From Streptomyces sp. JHA26 (GTDB lineage Bacteria; Actinomycetota; Actinomycetes; Streptomycetales; Streptomycetaceae): a stretch of DNA of 64,000 nucleotides. The translations under genes were made by a program, and so were the position numbers. Positions 43,663 through 52,399 of the stretch are shown one piece after another. The DNA lies in assembly GCF_002005565.1 (NCBI RefSeq), contig NZ_BDJC01000028.1, forward strand, positions 30,264 to 94,263, written 5' to 3'. The notes under the pieces were generated by a model. It saw only the letters and a list, made by a program, of their open reading frames with translations. It was not told the DNA's origin and ran no database searches. Each line of letters begins with the position of its first letter. Position 1 is the stretch's first letter.

Positions 43663-44010
43663 CTAGGCGCGCCGGTCCACGTACTCGTACACCGCCCCGT
43701 CCGGGTGACGGGCGATCAGGTTGCGGCCCGCGGGCGTGGGCACCGGGCCCGCGATGATGTCCGCGCCCAGCCCGGCCAGGACCCGGTGGGTCTCCTCGAC
43801 GTCCGTCACGGCGATCGTCGCCGCCACCTTGCGCAACACCTCGAGCTGGGACTCGGGGCCGCTCATCAGCAGGAAGCAGCCGATCGCGGCGACCTGGACG
43901 CCACCGCGCTCGAAGCGCTGCGCCGGGCCGCCGGCCAGGCCTTCGTAGAAGGGGATCGCCCTGTCCAGATCGTCGACGCAGATACGCAGTGTGGCTCCCA
44001 GAATCTCCAT
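43663..44010 (-). CDS. VOC-family (glyoxalase/bleomycin-resistance-like) protein
   Basis: 115 residues with paired beta-alpha-beta-beta-beta units: LRICVDDLDRAIPFYEGLAGGPAQRFERGGVQVAAIG and AVTDVEETHRVLAGLGADIIAGPVPTPAGRNLIARHPDGAVYEYV. The metal/ligand Glu of the last motif is present. These proteins bind or modify small molecules; function unknown. The 279-base interval to the right edge of the DUF6204 gene (43384-43662) holds nothing I recognise. Confidence 0.82.
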   Translation of the reverse strand: MEILGATLRICVDDLDRAIPFYEGLAGGPAQRFERGGVQVAAIGCFLLMSGPESQLEVLRKVAATIAVTDVEETHRVLAGLGADIIAGPVPTPAGRNLIARHPDGAVYEYVDRRA

Positions 44011-44093
44011 ACGGACGAGCCTAGTTGGCGGCTGACGGGCGCGGGGCCCATGGGCCGCGGGGCGCGGTCGTCGCGCGTACGGGGAGCCGCGGG

Positions 44094-45056
44094 TCAGCTG
44101 CCCTCCTGGAGCTGCGGCAGCACCTTCGTACGGTAGAAGTCGAAGAAGCCGCGCAGGTCGGGGCCGATCTGGTTGACGTAGACGCGGTCGAATCCGGCGT
44201 CGGCGAACTTCTTCAGCTCCGCGACGTGCTCGTCCACGTCCTCGCCGCACACCCGGTTCTCGCGCACCATGTCCTCGGTGACCAGCGTCTGCGCCTGCTC
44301 GAAGTGCTTCGGCGAGGGCAGCACCTGGCCCAGCTCGCCCGGCAGCAGCTCGTTGGCCCACAGCCGGTGCACGGTCCGCACCGCCGCGTCCCGGTCGGTG
44401 TCGTAGCAGACCTTCGTGCCGCCGCTGACCAGCTTGCCGCCGCCCCCGCCCTTGCGGTACTGCTCCACCATCGAGGCGTCCGGCATCATCGTGATGTAGC
44501 CGTCGCCCACCCGGGACGCCAGCGCCGTCGCCGCCGGACCGAAGCCGGAGACGTCGATCGGGACGGGCTCGTCGGGGACCGTGTACAGGCGGGCGTTCTC
44601 CACCGTGTAGTGCGTGCCGTGGTGGTTGACCTCCTCGCCGGACAGCAGCCGCCGGATGATCAGGATGGCCTCCTCCAGCATCTCCAGGCGCACGTGCGCG
44701 GCCGGCCAGGCGTCGCCGAAGATGTGCTCGTTCAGCGCCTCTCCGCTGCCGACGCCCAGCCGGAAGCGGCCCTCGGTCATCACCGCGCTGGTCGCCGCCG
44801 CCTGGGCCACCACCGCCGGATGGATGCGCACGGTCGGACAGGTCACCGCCGTCTCGATCGGCAGGGACACGGCCTCCGCCAGGGCGCCGATCACGGACCA
44901 CACGAACGGGCTCTGTCCCTGCGCGTCGTTCCACGGGTGGTAGTGGTCGGAGATCCACAGCGCCTGGAAGCCGGCCTGCTCGGCCATCCGCGCCTGCTCG
45001 ATCAACTCGGCGGGACCGTACTGCTCGCACGAGAGGAAATAGCCGTACTCGGGCAT
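44094..45056 (-). CDS. LLM-class F420-dependent oxidoreductase (G6PDH-like subfamily)
   Basis: 320 residues. MPEYGYFLSCEQYGPAELIEQARMAEQAGF, ISDHYHPWNDAQGQSPFVWSVIGA, and RFRLGVGSGEALNEHI match the subgroup of F420-dependent glucose-6-phosphate-dehydrogenase-like proteins (I recall TIGR03557). Whether it oxidises a sugar phosphate is unknown. ATG at 45056 is preceded by GGAGG six bases away; an upstream in-frame start is less good. It is divergent from the NDH-2-like gene. Confidence 0.87.
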   Translation of the reverse strand: MPEYGYFLSCEQYGPAELIEQARMAEQAGFQALWISDHYHPWNDAQGQSPFVWSVIGALAEAVSLPIETAVTCPTVRIHPAVVAQAAATSAVMTEGRFRLGVGSGEALNEHIFGDAWPAAHVRLEMLEEAILIIRRLLSGEEVNHHGTHYTVENARLYTVPDEPVPIDVSGFGPAATALASRVGDGYITMMPDASMVEQYRKGGGGGKLVSGGTKVCYDTDRDAAVRTVHRLWANELLPGELGQVLPSPKHFEQAQTLVTEDMVRENRVCGEDVDEHVAELKKFADAGFDRVYVNQIGPDLRGFFDFYRTKVLPQLQEGS

Positions 45057-45212
45057 GGGCTGCCTCCAGGACACGGGGCGGGTGGGTCCCGGCCCGAGTT
45101 ACCCGGGCGCCGGTCCGGAAACCGGCGGCGCGGGCCCCGCCCGGACGTTTGGGGCCCCTGGCCGAGGGGACGCGGGAAGCTCACGAGGTACGCGACAGCC
45201 CGGAGGCGAACC

Positions 45213-46934
45213 GTGAGCCGACCCCGCATCGTGATCGTCGGCGCCGGCTTCGCCGGGTACCGGACGGCCCGCACCCTGTCCCGGCTCACCCGGCACCAGG
45301 CCCACATCACCCTGCTGAACCCGACCGACTACTTCCTCTACCTGCCCCTGCTGCCGCAGGTCGCCGCCGGCATCCTCGAACCGCGCCGGGTCAGCGTCTC
45401 CCTGTCGGGGACCCTGCCGCGCGTCCGGCTGGTCCTCGGCGAGGCCGACGCCGTCGACCTCGACGGACACACCGTGCACTACACCGGCCCGGAGGGCGAG
45501 GAGGGCACCCTGCCCTTCGACCGGCTGGTGCTCGCCGCGGGCAGCGTCAACAAGCTGCTGCCGATCCCCGGCGTCGCCGAGCACGCCCACGGCTTCCGCG
45601 GTCTGCCCGAGGCGCTGTACCTGCGCGACCACGTGACCCGGCAGGTGGAGCTGGCCACCGCGGCCCGGGACCGCGCGGAGTGCGCCGCCCGGTGCACCTT
45701 CGTCGTGGTCGGCGCCGGATACACCGGCACCGAGGTCGCCGCGCACGGCCAGATGTACACCGACGCCCAGGTCCGCCGGCACCCGATGCGCACCGGCATG
45801 CGGCCCCGCTGGATGCTGCTGGACGTCGCGCCGCGGGTCCTGCCCGAGCTGGACGAACGGCTCTCCCGCACCGCCGAGCGGGTGCTGCGGCAGCGGGGCG
45901 TCGACGTACGGATGGGCACGTCGGTGAAGGAGGCCACCCACGAGGGGGTCGTGCTGACCGACGGCACGACCGTCGGCACCCGCACGGTGGTGTGGTGCGT
46001 GGGCGTGCGGCCCGACCCGCTCGTGGAGTCCCTCGGGCTGCCCCTGGAGCACGGCCGGCTGCTGGTCGACCCCCACCTCCAGGTGCCGGGACGCCCCGAG
46101 CTGTTCGCGTGCGGCGACGCGGCGGCGGTGCCCGACCTCGACAACCCCGGCGCGTACACGCCGATGACCGCGCAGCACGCCTGGCGGCACGGCAAGGTCT
46201 GCGCCCACAACGTCGCCGCGTCGCTCGGCATCGGCGACGAGCGGCGGACCTACCGCCACCGCGACCTGGGCTTCGTCGTGGACCTCGGCGGCACCCAGGC
46301 CGCCGCCAACCCGTTCGGCGTCCCGCTGTCCGGCCCGGTGGCGGGCGCGGTCACCCGCGGCTACCACCTCGCTGCGATGCCGGGCAACCGCGTGCGGGTC
46401 GCGGCGGACTGGCTGCTGGACGCGGTGCTGCCCCGGCAGGCCGTGCAGCTGGGCCTCGTGCGGTCCTGGTCGGTCCCCCTGGAATCGGCGTCCCCCGAGC
46501 TGGCACGGGTCCCGGCGGGGGCGGCGCCTCCGGGGGCGGGCGGCCCGGAGACCGGCTCCGGGCGCCGGGAGGGCCCGGCCCGACCGGACGCCGGCCCCGC
46601 ACCGGACGCACCACGCGACGACCCCGCGGCAGGCCGGCCGACGAGGAAGCGGCCCGGCGGCGAACCGGCGAAGCAGCAACCCGGAGGTGAACCGGCGAAG
46701 CAGCAACCCGGAGGTGAACCGGCGAAGCGGCAGCCCGGCGGCGAACCGGTGAGGAGCCGCCCCGTCGACGCGCCGGCCGCGCCGCCGTCCGCTGGCACGT
46801 CCGCCCCGTCCCGTTCCGCCGGCAGCCCTCCCGACCCCGGACCCGAACCGCCGGCCGACCAGCCGCCGCCCGGCCCCGGCATCGCCCCCGGCCCGGTCAG
46901 GCGCACCGACGGACCCCACGAAGGAGACTCATGA
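45213..46934 (+). CDS. Type II NADH dehydrogenase-like FAD oxidoreductase with disordered proline-rich tail
   Basis: 573 residues; the catalytic part is about 430. FAD site RIVIVGAGFAGYRTARTLSR, NAD(P)H site FVVVGAGYTGTEVAAHGQ, and LFACGDAAAVPD are the NDH-2 pattern. DYFLYLPLLPQVAAGILEPR is the quinone-side loop. A membrane-anchoring amphipathic region follows (VRVAADWLLDAVLPRQAVQLGL). Residues about 430-573 are Pro/Gly/Ala-rich and disordered, with a 9-residue repeat (PGGEPAKQQ). It would pass electrons from NADH to quinone without pumping protons. GTG at 45213 has CGGAGG upstream. The stop overlaps the transketolase start. Confidence 0.85.
   Translation: MSRPRIVIVGAGFAGYRTARTLSRLTRHQAHITLLNPTDYFLYLPLLPQVAAGILEPRRVSVSLSGTLPRVRLVLGEADAVDLDGHTVHYTGPEGEEGTLPFDRLVLAAGSVNKLLPIPGVAEHAHGFRGLPEALYLRDHVTRQVELATAARDRAECAARCTFVVVGAGYTGTEVAAHGQMYTDAQVRRHPMRTGMRPRWMLLDVAPRVLPELDERLSRTAERVLRQRGVDVRMGTSVKEATHEGVVLTDGTTVGTRTVVWCVGVRPDPLVESLGLPLEHGRLLVDPHLQVPGRPELFACGDAAAVPDLDNPGAYTPMTAQHAWRHGKVCAHNVAASLGIGDERRTYRHRDLGFVVDLGGTQAAANPFGVPLSGPVAGAVTRGYHLAAMPGNRVRVAADWLLDAVLPRQAVQLGLVRSWSVPLESASPELARVPAGAAPPGAGGPETGSGRREGPARPDAGPAPDAPRDDPAAGRPTRKRPGGEPAKQQPGGEPAKQQPGGEPAKRQPGGEPVRSRPVDAPAAPPSAGTSAPSRSAGSPPDPGPEPPADQPPPGPGIAPGPVRRTDGPHEGDS
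46653..46757 (+). repeat. 27-bp tandem repeat coding for PGGEPAKQQ
   Basis: Four in-frame 27-bp units (46653, 46680, 46707, 46734) inside the disordered tail of the NDH-2-like protein. Units two and three are nearly identical; the fourth has diverged to PGGEPVRSR. A site prone to length change by slippage. Confidence 0.8.
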
Positions 46935-48778
46935 ACACCGGTGAACTCGTCGAACTCGGACAGCAGTTGCGCGTCGACAGCGTGCGCGCCTCCGCCGCCG
47001 CGGGCTCCGGGCACCCCACGTCCTCGATGTCCGCCGCGGACCTGATGGCGGTCCTGTTCGCCCACCACCTCCGCTACGACTTCCAGCACCCCGACCACCC
47101 CGGCAACGACCGCTTCGTCCTCTCCAAGGGCCACGCCTCGCCCCTGCTGTACTCCGCCTACAAGGCGGTCGGCGCCATCGACGACGAGGAACTGCTCACC
47201 TTCCGCAAGCTGGGCAGCCGCCTGGAAGGGCACCCCACGCCACAGCGGCTGCCGTGGGTCGAGACGGCCACCGGCTCGCTCGGTCAGGGCCTGCCCGTCG
47301 GCGTCGGCATCGCCCTGGCCGGCAAGCGGCTGGACCACGCCGACTACCGGGTGTGGGTGCTGTGCGGCGACAGCGAGATGGCCGAGGGATCGGTGTGGGA
47401 GGCCGCCGAGCACGCCGGGTACGAGCGCCTCGACAACCTCACCGTGATCGTGGACGTCAACCGGCTCGGCCAGCGCGGTCCCACCCGGCACGGCCACGAC
47501 CTCGACGCCTACGCCCGCCGCTTCCGCGCCTTCGACTGGCACACGATCGAGATCGACGGCCACGACGTCGACGCCGTCGACCGCGCCTACGGCGAGGCCC
47601 TGTCCACCACGGGCCGGCCCACCGCGATCATCGCCCGCACCCTCAAGGGCAAGGGCGTCGAGGCCGTCGAGGACCGCGAGGGCCGGCACGGGAAGCCGGT
47701 GCCGGACGCCGACGAGGCGATCGCCGAACTCGGCGGCCCCCGCGACCTCACCGTCCGGGTGCACGAGCCGCCGTCCGCGCGGGCCCTGCACTCGGCCGGC
47801 TCCGGGCAGCTCGAACTGCCGCGGTACGAGATCGGCGACGAGCTGGCCACCCGCAACGCCTTCGGCGAGGCGCTGGCCGCGCTCGGCACCGCCCGCGGCG
47901 ACGTCGTCGCCCTCGACGGCGAGGTCGGCGACTCCACCCGCGCCGAGTTCTTCGCCGAGAAGCACCCCGAGCGCTACTTCGAGTGCTACATCGCCGAGCA
48001 GCAGATGGTCGCCGCCGCCGTCGGCATGGCGGCGCGCGGCTGGGTGCCGTACGCCACGACGTTCGCGGCCTTCCTCACCCGTGCCCACGACTTCGTCCGC
48101 ATGGCCGCGATCAGCGGCTCCGGCCTCAACCTCGTCGGCTCCCACTCGGGCGTCGCCATCGGCCAGGACGGGCCCAGCCAGATGGGCCTGGAGGACCTGG
48201 CCATGATGCGGGCGATCCACGGCTCCACCGTGCTCTGCCCGTGCGACGCCAACCAGACCGCCCGCCTCGTCGCCGAGATGGCGGGCCTGGAGGGCATCCG
48301 CTACCTGCGCACCTCCCGCGGCGAGAGCAAGGTGATCTACGGACCCGACGAGGAGTTCCCCGTCGGCGGCAGCAAGGTGCTGCGCTCCTCGGACCGCGAC
48401 CGGCTGACCGTCGTCGCGGCGGGCGACACCGTGCACGAGGCGCTGGCCGCGGCCGACGCCCTCGCCGGGGAGGACATCGCGGTCCGGGTGATCGACCTGT
48501 ACTCGGTCAAGCCCGTGGACCGGGAGACCCTGCGGACGGCCGCCGAGGAGACCGGCTGCCTGCTGTCCGTGGAGGACCACCGGGAGGAGGGCGGCATCGG
48601 CGACGCGGTCCTCGACGCGTTCACCGACGGGCGCCCGGTCCCGCGTCTGGTCCGGCTCGCCGTACGGACGATGCCCGGCTCGGCGTCCCCGGACGAGCAG
48701 TTGCGCGCGGCGGGCATCGACGCCGACTCCATCGCGGCGGCCGGCCGGCTGCTGGTGGGGGAGGCGGTCGTCGCGTGA
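46931..48778 (+). CDS. tkt: Transketolase
   Basis: 615 residues. GSGHPTSSMSAADLMAVLF and FVLSKGHASPLLYSAYKA are the opening motifs. GDSEMAEGSVWEAAEHAGYERLDNLTVIVDVN carries the GDG-like thiamine diphosphate/Mg signature, here with Ser. The pyrimidine domain follows (FFAEKHPERYFECYIAEQQMVAAAVGMAARG, with the activating Glu) and a C-terminal domain. It moves two-carbon units between sugar phosphates. Shorter than the 690-residue housekeeping enzymes, it belongs to the second transketolase type common in Streptomyces. Start and stop both overlap neighbours. Confidence 0.9.
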   Translation: MNTGELVELGQQLRVDSVRASAAAGSGHPTSSMSAADLMAVLFAHHLRYDFQHPDHPGNDRFVLSKGHASPLLYSAYKAVGAIDDEELLTFRKLGSRLEGHPTPQRLPWVETATGSLGQGLPVGVGIALAGKRLDHADYRVWVLCGDSEMAEGSVWEAAEHAGYERLDNLTVIVDVNRLGQRGPTRHGHDLDAYARRFRAFDWHTIEIDGHDVDAVDRAYGEALSTTGRPTAIIARTLKGKGVEAVEDREGRHGKPVPDADEAIAELGGPRDLTVRVHEPPSARALHSAGSGQLELPRYEIGDELATRNAFGEALAALGTARGDVVALDGEVGDSTRAEFFAEKHPERYFECYIAEQQMVAAAVGMAARGWVPYATTFAAFLTRAHDFVRMAAISGSGLNLVGSHSGVAIGQDGPSQMGLEDLAMMRAIHGSTVLCPCDANQTARLVAEMAGLEGIRYLRTSRGESKVIYGPDEEFPVGGSKVLRSSDRDRLTVVAAGDTVHEALAAADALAGEDIAVRVIDLYSVKPVDRETLRTAAEETGCLLSVEDHREEGGIGDAVLDAFTDGRPVPRLVRLAVRTMPGSASPDEQLRAAGIDADSIAAAGRLLVGEAVVA

Positions 48779-49716
48779 GCCAGGACGCCGTACGGACCGT
48801 CCGGGCCGGCCGGCGCACCGTGGAGGTCCACCGGCCCGGCAAGGTGCTGTTCCCCGCCGGGAACGGCCGGGACGGGAACGGCGGCGAGGAGTACACCAAG
48901 GGCGACCTCGTCGACTACCACCGGGCCGTCGCGCCGTTCATGCTGCCGCACCTGCGGGGTCGCCCGCTCATGCTGGAGCGGCACCCGGACGGCGTGGACG
49001 GCCCCCGGTTCATGCAGAAGAACACCCCGGAGCACTACCCGGACTGGATCTCCCGCACCGAGGTGGTCAAGGAGGGCGGCACCGTCCGCCACACCGTCTG
49101 CGACGACACCGCCACCCTCCTGTACCTCGCCGACCAGGCCGCCCTCACCCTGCACCGCTGGCTGTCGCGGTCCGGGCGGGCCGACCGGCCGGACCTGATG
49201 GTCTTCGACCTCGACCCGGCCGGCGACGACTTCCCCCGGGTCCGTGAGGCGGCCGGGCTGCTGGGCGAACTGCTCGACGAGCTGAAGCTCCCCTCGGCCC
49301 CGATGACCACCGGCTCCCGCGGCCTGCACGTGGTCGTTCCCCTCGAGCCCCGGCAGGACTTCGACGAGGTGCGGGAGTTCGCGCGGGACGTCGCCGACGT
49401 CCTGGCCGCGGCCCATCCGGACCGCCTCACCACCGCCGCCCGCAAGAAGGACCGGGGGGACCGCCTCTACCTCGACATCCAGCGCAACGCCTACGCGCAG
49501 ACCGCGGTGGCGCCCTTCACCGTCCGCGCCCTGCCCGGCGCGCCGGTGGCCACCCCCCTGTCCTGGGACCAGCTGGACGACCCCGGCCTGCACGCCCGCC
49601 GCTGGACGGTCGCGAACGCCGTCGAGCAGGCACGCGCCCGGCCCTGGGACGGGATCATGAGCCGCCCCCGGGCGCTGGGGCCCGCCCGGCGCCGGCTGGA
49701 GGCCCTGCGCGGCTGA
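48775..49716 (+). CDS. LigD-type DNA polymerase/primase domain protein
   Basis: 313 residues of stand-alone LigD polymerase domain (archaeo-eukaryotic primase fold). YTKGDLVDYHRAVAPFMLPHLRGRPLML opens it, and MVFDLDPAGDDFP holds the catalytic Asp pair. TGSRGLHVVVPL is the nucleotide-binding loop, and LYLDIQRNAYAQTAVAPFTVRA holds the third acidic residue. Such domains fill gaps during nonhomologous end joining with Ku and a ligase; neither is in this window. GTG overlaps the transketolase stop (48775-48778). Confidence 0.9.
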   Translation: MSQDAVRTVRAGRRTVEVHRPGKVLFPAGNGRDGNGGEEYTKGDLVDYHRAVAPFMLPHLRGRPLMLERHPDGVDGPRFMQKNTPEHYPDWISRTEVVKEGGTVRHTVCDDTATLLYLADQAALTLHRWLSRSGRADRPDLMVFDLDPAGDDFPRVREAAGLLGELLDELKLPSAPMTTGSRGLHVVVPLEPRQDFDEVREFARDVADVLAAAHPDRLTTAARKKDRGDRLYLDIQRNAYAQTAVAPFTVRALPGAPVATPLSWDQLDDPGLHARRWTVANAVEQARARPWDGIMSRPRALGPARRRLEALRG

Positions 49717-49830
49717 GCACCTCGTCGGCCGGACCGCCCGCCGCCGCGGTTGCGCGCACGCGCGGCACATGCATGCGCTCGTGGAGGTTTGGCGAACACA
49801 CTTGCGGCCACACGGGGAGGAGAGGTGGCC

Positions 49831-50238
49831 ATGTCGAACACGAACAACACGTCCGAATCACAGACCGCACAAGAGACTTCACGCACATCACGGAACTCTC
49901 GGAAGTCCCAGGACTCACAGGGTTCACAGGACTCACAGGAAACACCACAGGAACCGAAGGCGCGTCGGCCGCGGCCGATGGAGGTCCTGCGCGAGGCGCG
50001 TACCCAACTCGCGGAGCTCACCGGAATGACCGCGGAGTCCGTGTCGTCCTTCGAGCAGACGGAGGACGGCTGGTCGTTGGAGGTCGAGGTCCTCGAGCTG
50101 GAGCGGGTGCCCGACACGATGAGCCTGATGGGCAGCTACCTGGTGGAACTCGACCCGGACGGGCAGCTCACCGGCTACCGGCGGGTCAGGCGCTACGAGC
50201 GCGGGCGGGCCGACGCGCGCGGCTCCGGCGGACGCTGA
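49831..50238 (+). CDS. gvpO: Gas vesicle protein GvpO
   Basis: 135 residues. Residues 1-45 are low complexity (Ser, Gln, Thr, Asn) and lower in GC than the rest; the DNA there repeats GGACTCACAG. The GvpO domain is PMEVLREARTQLAELTGMTAESVSSFEQTEDGW and VEVLELERVPDTMSLMGSYLVELD. In haloarchaea GvpO is an accessory or regulatory protein needed for gas vesicles. It is first in the gvpOAFGYZJLSK operon. ATG at 49831 follows GGGGAGGAGAGG. No convincing promoter was found in the 114 bases upstream. Confidence 0.9.
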   Translation: MSNTNNTSESQTAQETSRTSRNSRKSQDSQGSQDSQETPQEPKARRPRPMEVLREARTQLAELTGMTAESVSSFEQTEDGWSLEVEVLELERVPDTMSLMGSYLVELDPDGQLTGYRRVRRYERGRADARGSGGR

Positions 50239-50287
50239 AACGCGTCCGTACGGACACACACCACACCATGGATGGAGGACATCCGGA

Positions 50288-50722
50288 ATGACTGTCGTAC
50301 CGGCACAGCAGACCGGCGGCGGAGGCGGCAGCAGCGGCCTCTACGACGTTCTCGAGCTCGTACTGGACAGGGGGCTCGTCATCGACGCATTCGTGCGCGT
50401 CTCCCTGGTCGGCATCGAGATCCTCAAGATCGACGTCCGCGTCGTCGTCGCCAGTGTCGACACCTACCTGCGCTTCGCCGAGGCGTGCAACCGGCTCGAC
50501 CTGGAGGCCGGACCGCGCAAGAACCCGGGCCTGCCCGACCTGGTCGGGGAGATGACCGAGTCCGGAGCCCGCGGCAAGTCCAAGGGGGCGCTGTCCGGCG
50601 CCGCCGAAACCATCTCGGACGCGTTCAAGCAGGGCCGCGACGAGAGCGGCTCCGAGCGGGAGACGGCCTCCCGTCCCCGTGCCCGCAAGCCCGTGTCGCG
50701 CCGTAAGGAGGAGCAGGAGTGA
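50288..50722 (+). CDS. gvpA: Gas vesicle structural protein GvpA with long C-terminal extension
   Basis: 144 residues, about twice the usual 70. Residues 17-80 are the GvpA core: LYDVLELVLDRGLVIDAFVRVSLVGIEILKIDVRVVVASVDTYLRFAEA in outline, the helix-strand-strand-helix that packs into the vesicle wall. The remaining 65 residues are charged and probably disordered (RGKSKGALSGAAETISDAFK, ending RRKEEQE). The tail could lie on the outer face of the wall. The next gene starts in its stop codon (GTGA). Confidence 0.92.
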   Translation: MTVVPAQQTGGGGGSSGLYDVLELVLDRGLVIDAFVRVSLVGIEILKIDVRVVVASVDTYLRFAEACNRLDLEAGPRKNPGLPDLVGEMTESGARGKSKGALSGAAETISDAFKQGRDESGSERETASRPRARKPVSRRKEEQE

Positions 50723-51492
50723 GCACGTACGTCTACGGCATCACCGCCGCGTCCCACCCCCCGCTCCCGGAAGGGCTGACGGGTGTCGGCAACCCGCCGG
50801 GCGAGGTGCGGATCCTCACGGAGGGCGACCTGGCGGCGGTCGTCAGCGACGCCCCCGAGGACCTGCGCCCCAAGCGCAGGGAACTGCTCGCCCACCAGAG
50901 CGTGCTCAGCGAGGCGGGCGCGGAGGGCTGTGTGCTGCCCATGCGGTTCGGCAGCGTCGCCCCGGACGACAGCGCGGTCACCGGTGTCCTCGCGGAGCGC
51001 GCCGAGCACTACCGGGAACGCCTGCGGGCCCTGGACGACCGGGTCGAGTACAACGTCAAGGCCAATCACGTCGAGGAAGCCGTACTGCACCACGTGATGG
51101 CCGAGAACCCGCAGATCCGCGCCCTCGCGGAGGCGAACCGGAAGTCCGGCGGCGGGAGTTACGAGGACAAGATCCGGCTCGGCGAGATGGTCGCCGCCGC
51201 CGTCAAGGACAAGGAGTCGCAGGACGGCGAGGCGGTGCGGCGCGCCCTGGAGCCGGCCGCCGACGACGTCAGCGTGGGCCCCGAGTCCACCGGATGGCTC
51301 GCCAACGTGTCGTTCCTGGTGAAGCGGGACGAGGCCGAGGAGTTCCTGGCCGCCGTGGAGCGGGTCCGCGCGGAGATGCCGCACCTGGAGGTGCGGGTCA
51401 ACGGACCGCTGCCGCCGTACAGCTTCGTCGAGCCCGGCCCGGCCGAGCCCGCGGGCACCGCGGCCGGTGGTGCGGACGCCGGAGCGGGGTGA
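50719..51492 (+). CDS. gvpF: Gas vesicle protein GvpF
   Basis: 257 residues of the GvpF/GvpL family. YVYGITAASHP start, LVAHQ-like ELLAHQSVLSEAG, VLPMRFGSVAP and GRVEYNVKA-like DDRVEYNVKANHVEE are the family landmarks. The last strand set is MPHLEVRVNGPLPPYSFVE. GvpF binds GvpA and is thought to keep it soluble and deliver it to growing vesicles. The C-terminal 25 residues are Ala/Gly/Pro-rich. Overlaps gvpA and gvpG by four bases each. Confidence 0.92.
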   Translation: MSTYVYGITAASHPPLPEGLTGVGNPPGEVRILTEGDLAAVVSDAPEDLRPKRRELLAHQSVLSEAGAEGCVLPMRFGSVAPDDSAVTGVLAERAEHYRERLRALDDRVEYNVKANHVEEAVLHHVMAENPQIRALAEANRKSGGGSYEDKIRLGEMVAAAVKDKESQDGEAVRRALEPAADDVSVGPESTGWLANVSFLVKRDEAEEFLAAVERVRAEMPHLEVRVNGPLPPYSFVEPGPAEPAGTAAGGADAGAG

Positions 51493-51761
51493 CGACCGTG
51501 GGACTCCTCTCGGAGATCCTCCTGCTGCCGCTCGCTCCGGCGCGCGCCGGCGGCTGGGCGATCAGGCAAGTGCTCACCGAGGCCGAGCGCATCTACTACG
51601 ACCCCTCCACGATCCGGGCCGAACTCGCCCGTCTGGAGGAGCGGTTGGAGGCCGGGGAGATCACCGACGAGGAGTTCGACCAGGAGGAGGACGCCCTCCT
51701 GGACCGGCTGGAGATCGCTACGCGCCACAGCGCGGGATTGGGCAACGGGACGGCACCATGA
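51489..51761 (+). CDS. gvpG: Gas vesicle protein GvpG
   Basis: 90 residues. The GvpG pattern is LLSEILLLPLAPARAGGWAIRQVLTEAERIYYDPSTIRAELARLEERLEAGEITDEEFDQEEDALLDRLE: an N-terminal hydrophobic segment and a charged coiled coil. It is an accessory assembly protein. GTG at 51489 lies in the gvpF stop; GTG at 51498 is an alternative. Confidence 0.9.
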   Translation: MTTVGLLSEILLLPLAPARAGGWAIRQVLTEAERIYYDPSTIRAELARLEERLEAGEITDEEFDQEEDALLDRLEIATRHSAGLGNGTAP

Positions 51762-52399
51762 ATCGAACGGGACTGGGCCTCGCCGTAGGGGCGGGCTATC
51801 TGCTGGGACGCACCAAGAAGCTGAAACTGGCGGTCGCCGTGGGCACCATGGTGGCCGGCAGGAAGCTGAACCTGACCCCCAAGGGCATAGCCGAACTGGT
51901 CTCCACGCAGATGCAGAACAACCCGCAGTTCAAGGAGATCGGGGACCAGCTGCGCACGGACCTGCGCGGCGTGGGCAAGGCCGCGTCGGGGGCCATGGTC
52001 GAGCGGCAGATCAACGCGCTGGCCGATCGTCTCCAGGGGCGCACCGCGCAGGTGCGCGACCAGCTCTCCGGCGGCTCCCGTGACTCGAAGGACTCGGAGT
52101 ACGAGGACGACGAGCCGCGCGACGAGGAGGAGCGCGACGAGGAGGAGCGCGCGGACGAGCCGGACGAACGGCGGGAGTCCGGGCGGAGCCGCGAGCGGCC
52201 CGCGAAGAAGGCGTCCGAGGCGGCGCGCGGGGCGGCGAAGAAGGCCCCCGCGAAGCGGCCGGCCAAGAAGGCCGCCGCGAAGGCGCCCGGGCGCAGGGCG
52301 GCCGCCGAGCGGGCGCAGCCGGCCAAGAAGGCGGCCGGCAAGAAGACGGCGTCCGCGCGCGGTGCGGGGTCCCGGCAGTCGAAGGGCGGTGACGAGTGA
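51758..52399 (+). CDS. gvpY: Gas vesicle protein GvpY with histone-H1-like basic tail
   Basis: 213 residues. Residues 1-105 form a conserved domain: a glycine-rich hydrophobic start (GLGLAVGAGYLLGRTKKLKL) and helices such as LTPKGIAELVSTQMQNNPQFKEIGDQL. Residues about 106-145 are acidic/arginine-rich. Residues about 146-208 are a Lys/Ala/Pro tail with repeated AKKA and KRPAKKAA blocks, like histone H1 or bacterial HupS tails. gvpY is known only from actinobacterial gas vesicle clusters and its role is unknown. ATGA overlap with gvpG. Confidence 0.85.
   Translation: MNRTGLGLAVGAGYLLGRTKKLKLAVAVGTMVAGRKLNLTPKGIAELVSTQMQNNPQFKEIGDQLRTDLRGVGKAASGAMVERQINALADRLQGRTAQVRDQLSGGSRDSKDSEYEDDEPRDEEERDEEERADEPDERRESGRSRERPAKKASEAARGAAKKAPAKRPAKKAAAKAPGRRAAAERAQPAKKAAGKKTASARGAGSRQSKGGDE

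Noticed and set aside
46653..46757. Short direct repeats that might be a CRISPR array
   Set aside because: Units are contiguous with no spacers, in frame inside a protein tail, and no cas genes are present.
49717..49830. Sigma-B promoter before gvpO
   Set aside because: GTTT is present near 49787 but no GGGTAC/T follows at 14-16 bases; no promoter could be assigned.
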